Source: Treponema sp.
Lineage (GTDB): Bacteria > Spirochaetota > Spirochaetia > Treponematales > Treponemataceae
NCBI GenBank assembly: GCA_021442965.1
Contig: JABUUX010000083.1
Span: forward strand, 1-15,789
Direction: 5' to 3'
DNA: 15,789 bases
Shown here: positions 14,249-15,789 of the stretch, piece by piece
How positions within the stretch are numbered: the stretch's first letter is position 1
How the letters are laid out: every line of letters starts with the position of its first letter
The notes under the pieces: generated by a model
What the model was told of the DNA's origin: nothing
Databases searched by the model: none
The model's input: the letters and a program-made list of their open reading frames with translations, nothing else
Position numbers and translations under genes: made by a program

Positions 14249-14981
14249 CGGGAAAGAGCATGTTCTGCGTGTTTCAAGTCTTTATAAATCTTTTGGCCGT
14301 AAGCAGGTTGTAAAAGGAGTTGATTTTTCTATGAAGACAGGTGAGGTCTTGGGGCTTTTAGGACCTAACGGAGCTGGAAAGACAACATCTTTTTATATGG
14401 TTGTAGGATTTTATAGACCTACAAGCGGAGAAGTTTTTTTGGACGAAGAAAGAATTACAACGCTTCCAATGTATAAGCGTGCCAGAAAAGGAATTTCATA
14501 TCTGCCTCAGGAACCTTCTGTTTTTAAAAAACTTACAGTGGAAGAAAATATTTGGGCCATTTTGGAAACCCGAAAAGATTTAACTCATGCTCAAAAAAAA
14601 GAAAGGCTTGAAGAATTGATAAAAGAATTTTCTATTGAGCGTATACGAAAACAACCGGCTTTTACACTTTCTGGAGGAGAACGCCGCCGAACAGAAATTG
14701 CACGTTCCCTTGCAATTGAGCCTAAGTTTCTGCTTTTGGACGAACCGTTTGCCGGAATTGACCCTATTGCCGTTGCCGACATAAAAGGAATGATTCACCT
14801 TCTTGCCAAGCGCGGAATAGGTATTCTGATTACAGACCACAACGTCCGTGATACTTTGGAAATTACAGACCGCGCTATTATCATCAGTACAGGAACAATT
14901 GTAGCACAGGGAAATAAAGATGATATTCTTCAGTCAGAAATTGCAAGAAAGATTTACCTGGGCGAAGACTTCAGTATGTAG
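14241..14981 (+). CDS. lptB: Lipid-export ABC ATPase LptB
   Basis: A 246-aa ABC ATPase of LptB length. Motifs are complete: Walker A GPNGAGKTT (41-49), Q-loop YLPQEPSVFKKL (87-98), signature LSGGE (143-147) followed by RRR, Walker B LLLDEP (164-169) with FAGIDPIAVADI, and switch His200 in ITDHNVRDTLEI. The YLPQEPSVFKKLTVEENI and FAGIDP forms are characteristic of LptB rather than of amino-acid ABC ATPases. LptB energises lipid extraction by LptF/LptG at the inner membrane. The ATG at 14241 is preferred over the in-frame ATG at 14229 because GGAG lies 6 nt before it (14231-14234); this gives an 8-nt overlap with lptA. The upstream ATG would add four residues. The gene ends the operon before a hairpin. 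Confidence 0.95.
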   Translation: MSDGKEHVLRVSSLYKSFGRKQVVKGVDFSMKTGEVLGLLGPNGAGKTTSFYMVVGFYRPTSGEVFLDEERITTLPMYKRARKGISYLPQEPSVFKKLTVEENIWAILETRKDLTHAQKKERLEELIKEFSIERIRKQPAFTLSGGERRRTEIARSLAIEPKFLLLDEPFAGIDPIAVADIKGMIHLLAKRGIGILITDHNVRDTLEITDRAIIISTGTIVAQGNKDDILQSEIARKIYLGEDFSM

Positions 14982-14988
14982 ATAGGGA

Positions 14989-15007
14989 TCCCCGCCGAAA
15001 GTGGGGA
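14989..15007 (+). terminator. Hairpin after lptB, possible terminator
   Basis: TCCCCGC pairs with GTGGGGA (7 bp, one G-U) around a CGAAA loop, beginning 8 nt after the lptB stop. It is followed by an AT-rich stretch with TTCTTTT rather than an immediate U run, so termination may be incomplete. GGGATCCC just upstream can form a competing structure. Confidence 0.5.
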
Positions 15008-15024
15008 ATTATACATTCTTTTGG

Positions 15025-15087
15025 TAAAAACTCTAAAATATCATTTTTCTCTAAAAACTCTAAAAAATTTGACAAAGTTTAAAACTC
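15025..15087 (+). repeat. Three AAAACTC repeats at 27-bp period
   Basis: AAAACTC occurs at 15027-15033, 15054-15060 and 15081-15087, exactly 27 bp apart. The first two copies extend to an identical 14-mer, TAAAAACTCTAAAA (15025-15038 and 15052-15065). The third copy lies inside the spacer of the following promoter. It is either a degenerate tandem duplication or a set of binding sites. Confidence 0.6.
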
Positions 15088-15096
15088 GTGTAAAAT
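15069..15096 (+). promoter_or_regulatory. Sigma70-type promoter of the terminal lipoprotein gene
   Basis: A perfect -35 TTGACA (15069-15074) and a -10 TAAAAT (15091-15096) are separated by 16 bp. The start site would be near 15103, giving a leader of about 100 nt before the gene at 15206, unlike the leaderless arrangement elsewhere in the window. Confidence 0.65.
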
Positions 15097-15134
15097 TTAA
15101 GCAGATTTCAGTAAAACACGGAGAGCTTTTTACA

Positions 15135-15173
15135 ATGCATTTAAATCACGTTGGAAGTTTTTGGGAATGTTAA
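15135..15173 (+). other. Possible 12-codon leader ORF
   Basis: In the leader of the next gene, an ATG opens a 12-codon frame, MHLNHVGSFWEC, ended by TAA. GGAG lies at 15120-15123, 11 nt before the ATG, which is longer than ideal. Nothing else supports translation, and a frame this short is expected by chance. Confidence 0.15.
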
Positions 15174-15192
15174 AATTTTCTCATAGATTTTC

Positions 15193-15200
15193 AAAGGAGG
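15193..15200 (+). promoter_or_regulatory. Strong ribosome binding site
   Basis: AAAGGAGG, a full Shine-Dalgarno match, lies 5 nt before the ATG at 15206. It fixes the start of the truncated final gene and shows that this organism uses canonical Shine-Dalgarno initiation alongside starts that have none. Confidence 0.85.
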
Positions 15201-15205
15201 ATTTT

Positions 15206-15789
15206 ATGAAGAAACTTAACGGTATTTTTTTAGCAGTTGCTGTAATGGAAATGGTATTTGGTTCTTGTAATCTTAGTGTAGAAGATCATGTTCATACTCC
15301 TGGAAATGAATGGAAGAGCGACGGAGCAGGCCACTGGAAACTATGTTCAAGCTGTTTAAAGAAGGTTGAAGAAGCAGAGCATACAGGTGAGTGGGTTGTA
15401 ACAAAGGCTGCTACAAGTGCTGACGCGGGAGTAAAAACTTTTACATGCAAAGTGTGTGGTTATGAAAAGCGGGACGTGTTTTCAGGCAGCCTTAGAGCAA
15501 ACAAAATTATCGGTTCAGATACAATAGTAAAAACTGCAGAAGTTGATGTGCTTACAGCAGCTAAAACAATTACTGTAACAGATGATTCTGCCTGGAGCGG
15601 ATATTATGCTGATGGAGGTCAGTTTAGTAATAATAATTATAAGGGCGTATTCACAAACGGTAAAAACTATACCATAGCACCTTATGCTATAGGGCAGTAT
15701 CAAGTAACCCAGGATTTGTACAAAGCGGTTATGGAAAACACAGGTTATGATGCAACTCCAAGTTCTAATACAACTCCTGTAAGCGGTGA
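15206..15789 (+). CDS. Lipoprotein with N-terminal CxxC repeats and FGE-like domain (partial)
   Basis: The gene runs off the window; 194 codons are visible with no stop. It begins with a lipoprotein signal (lipobox VFGSC, acylated Cys21). Two related segments follow: one with HTPGNEW, then CSSC (47-50), and one with HTGEWV, KAATSADAGVKTFT and CKVC (81-84). These resemble Cys/His repeat modules found in surface proteins of gut bacteria and could bind metal as a four-Cys site. A linker (about 92-145) leads to YTIAPYAIGQYQVTQDLYKAVM (155-176), the opening motif of formylglycine-generating enzyme/SUMF1-type domains; the missing 3' part should hold the rest of that domain. Many such proteins in treponemes lack evidence of sulfatase activation, so an enzymatic role is not assumed. 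The start is set by a strong Shine-Dalgarno, and the gene has its own promoter. Confidence 0.75.
   Translation, partial: MKKLNGIFLAVAVMEMVFGSCNLSVEDHVHTPGNEWKSDGAGHWKLCSSCLKKVEEAEHTGEWVVTKAATSADAGVKTFTCKVCGYEKRDVFSGSLRANKIIGSDTIVKTAEVDVLTAAKTITVTDDSAWSGYYADGGQFSNNNYKGVFTNGKNYTIAPYAIGQYQVTQDLYKAVMENTGYDATPSSNTTPVSG

Noticed and set aside
13918..14277. 119-codon minus-strand frame over the end of lptA
   Set aside because: It mirrors the biased codons of the acidic tail (Glu codons read backwards give Ser/Phe/Leu) and has no supporting signals.
1..15789. CRISPR array, tRNA or rRNA gene, insertion sequence, prophage or toxin-antitoxin pair
   Set aside because: No regular spaced repeats, cloverleaf sequences, transposase-like frames or small paired genes were seen; gene content looks like ordinary chromosomal operons.

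Overview
This window reads as chromosomal DNA of a spirochaete, most likely a host-associated Treponema. The grounds are the AT-rich composition, a MoxR/DUF58/Bat operon rich in VWA domains, several lipoproteins with loose lipoboxes, an lptC-lptA-lptB cluster, and a final lipoprotein with an FGE/SUMF1-like region of a kind common in treponemes. The genus is an inference; there is no rRNA or other marker gene here. No tRNA, CRISPR array, insertion sequence or phage gene was seen.

Layout. (1) Positions 2-6562, minus strand: one five-gene operon read from right to left, moxR, a DUF58 gene, a BatD-like membrane protein, a giant fused BatA-BatB-TPR protein, and a BatD-like/SH3 protein. Genes are 3 to 20 bp apart or overlap. 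A near-consensus promoter lies directly against the moxR start codon. (2) 6676-7590, plus: a lone predicted outer-membrane protein of unknown function. (3) 7642-10184, plus: a two-gene unit of a PLP aminotransferase and an orphan solute-binding lipoprotein, behind a promoter overlapped by an 18-bp operator-like dyad. (4) 10181-12863, minus: argR, a threonine synthase-like gene and prmC, nearly touching. The threonine synthase homologue has Arg at the PLP-lysine position and altered substrate loops, so it is probably a pseudoenzyme. The convergent units (3) and (4) overlap at their stop codons inside a hairpin that may terminate both. (5) 12895-14981, plus: lptC, lptA and lptB, joined by two identical 8-nt overlaps. 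(6) 14982-15205: a hairpin, a 27-bp-period repeat, a TTGACA promoter and a leader. (7) 15206 to the window end: the start of a lipoprotein gene cut off by the window edge.

How the parts work together. MoxR AAA+ ATPases act with VWA proteins, and all VWA partners here are co-transcribed; the multi-domain fusion would fix the stoichiometry of the BatA, BatB and TPR parts. LptC, LptA and LptB form the inner-membrane and periplasmic part of a lipid-export bridge; LptF, LptG and LptD must be elsewhere. ArgR may control its own operon and the divergent lpt genes through an ARG-box-like site in the 31-bp gap between them.

The most notable observations are the catalytically altered threonine synthase homologue in an argR-prmC operon, the triple Bat fusion with a fossil lipoprotein signal inside it, and three promoters with TATAAT 7-10 nt before a start codon that has no Shine-Dalgarno sequence, which predicts leaderless or nearly leaderless mRNAs.
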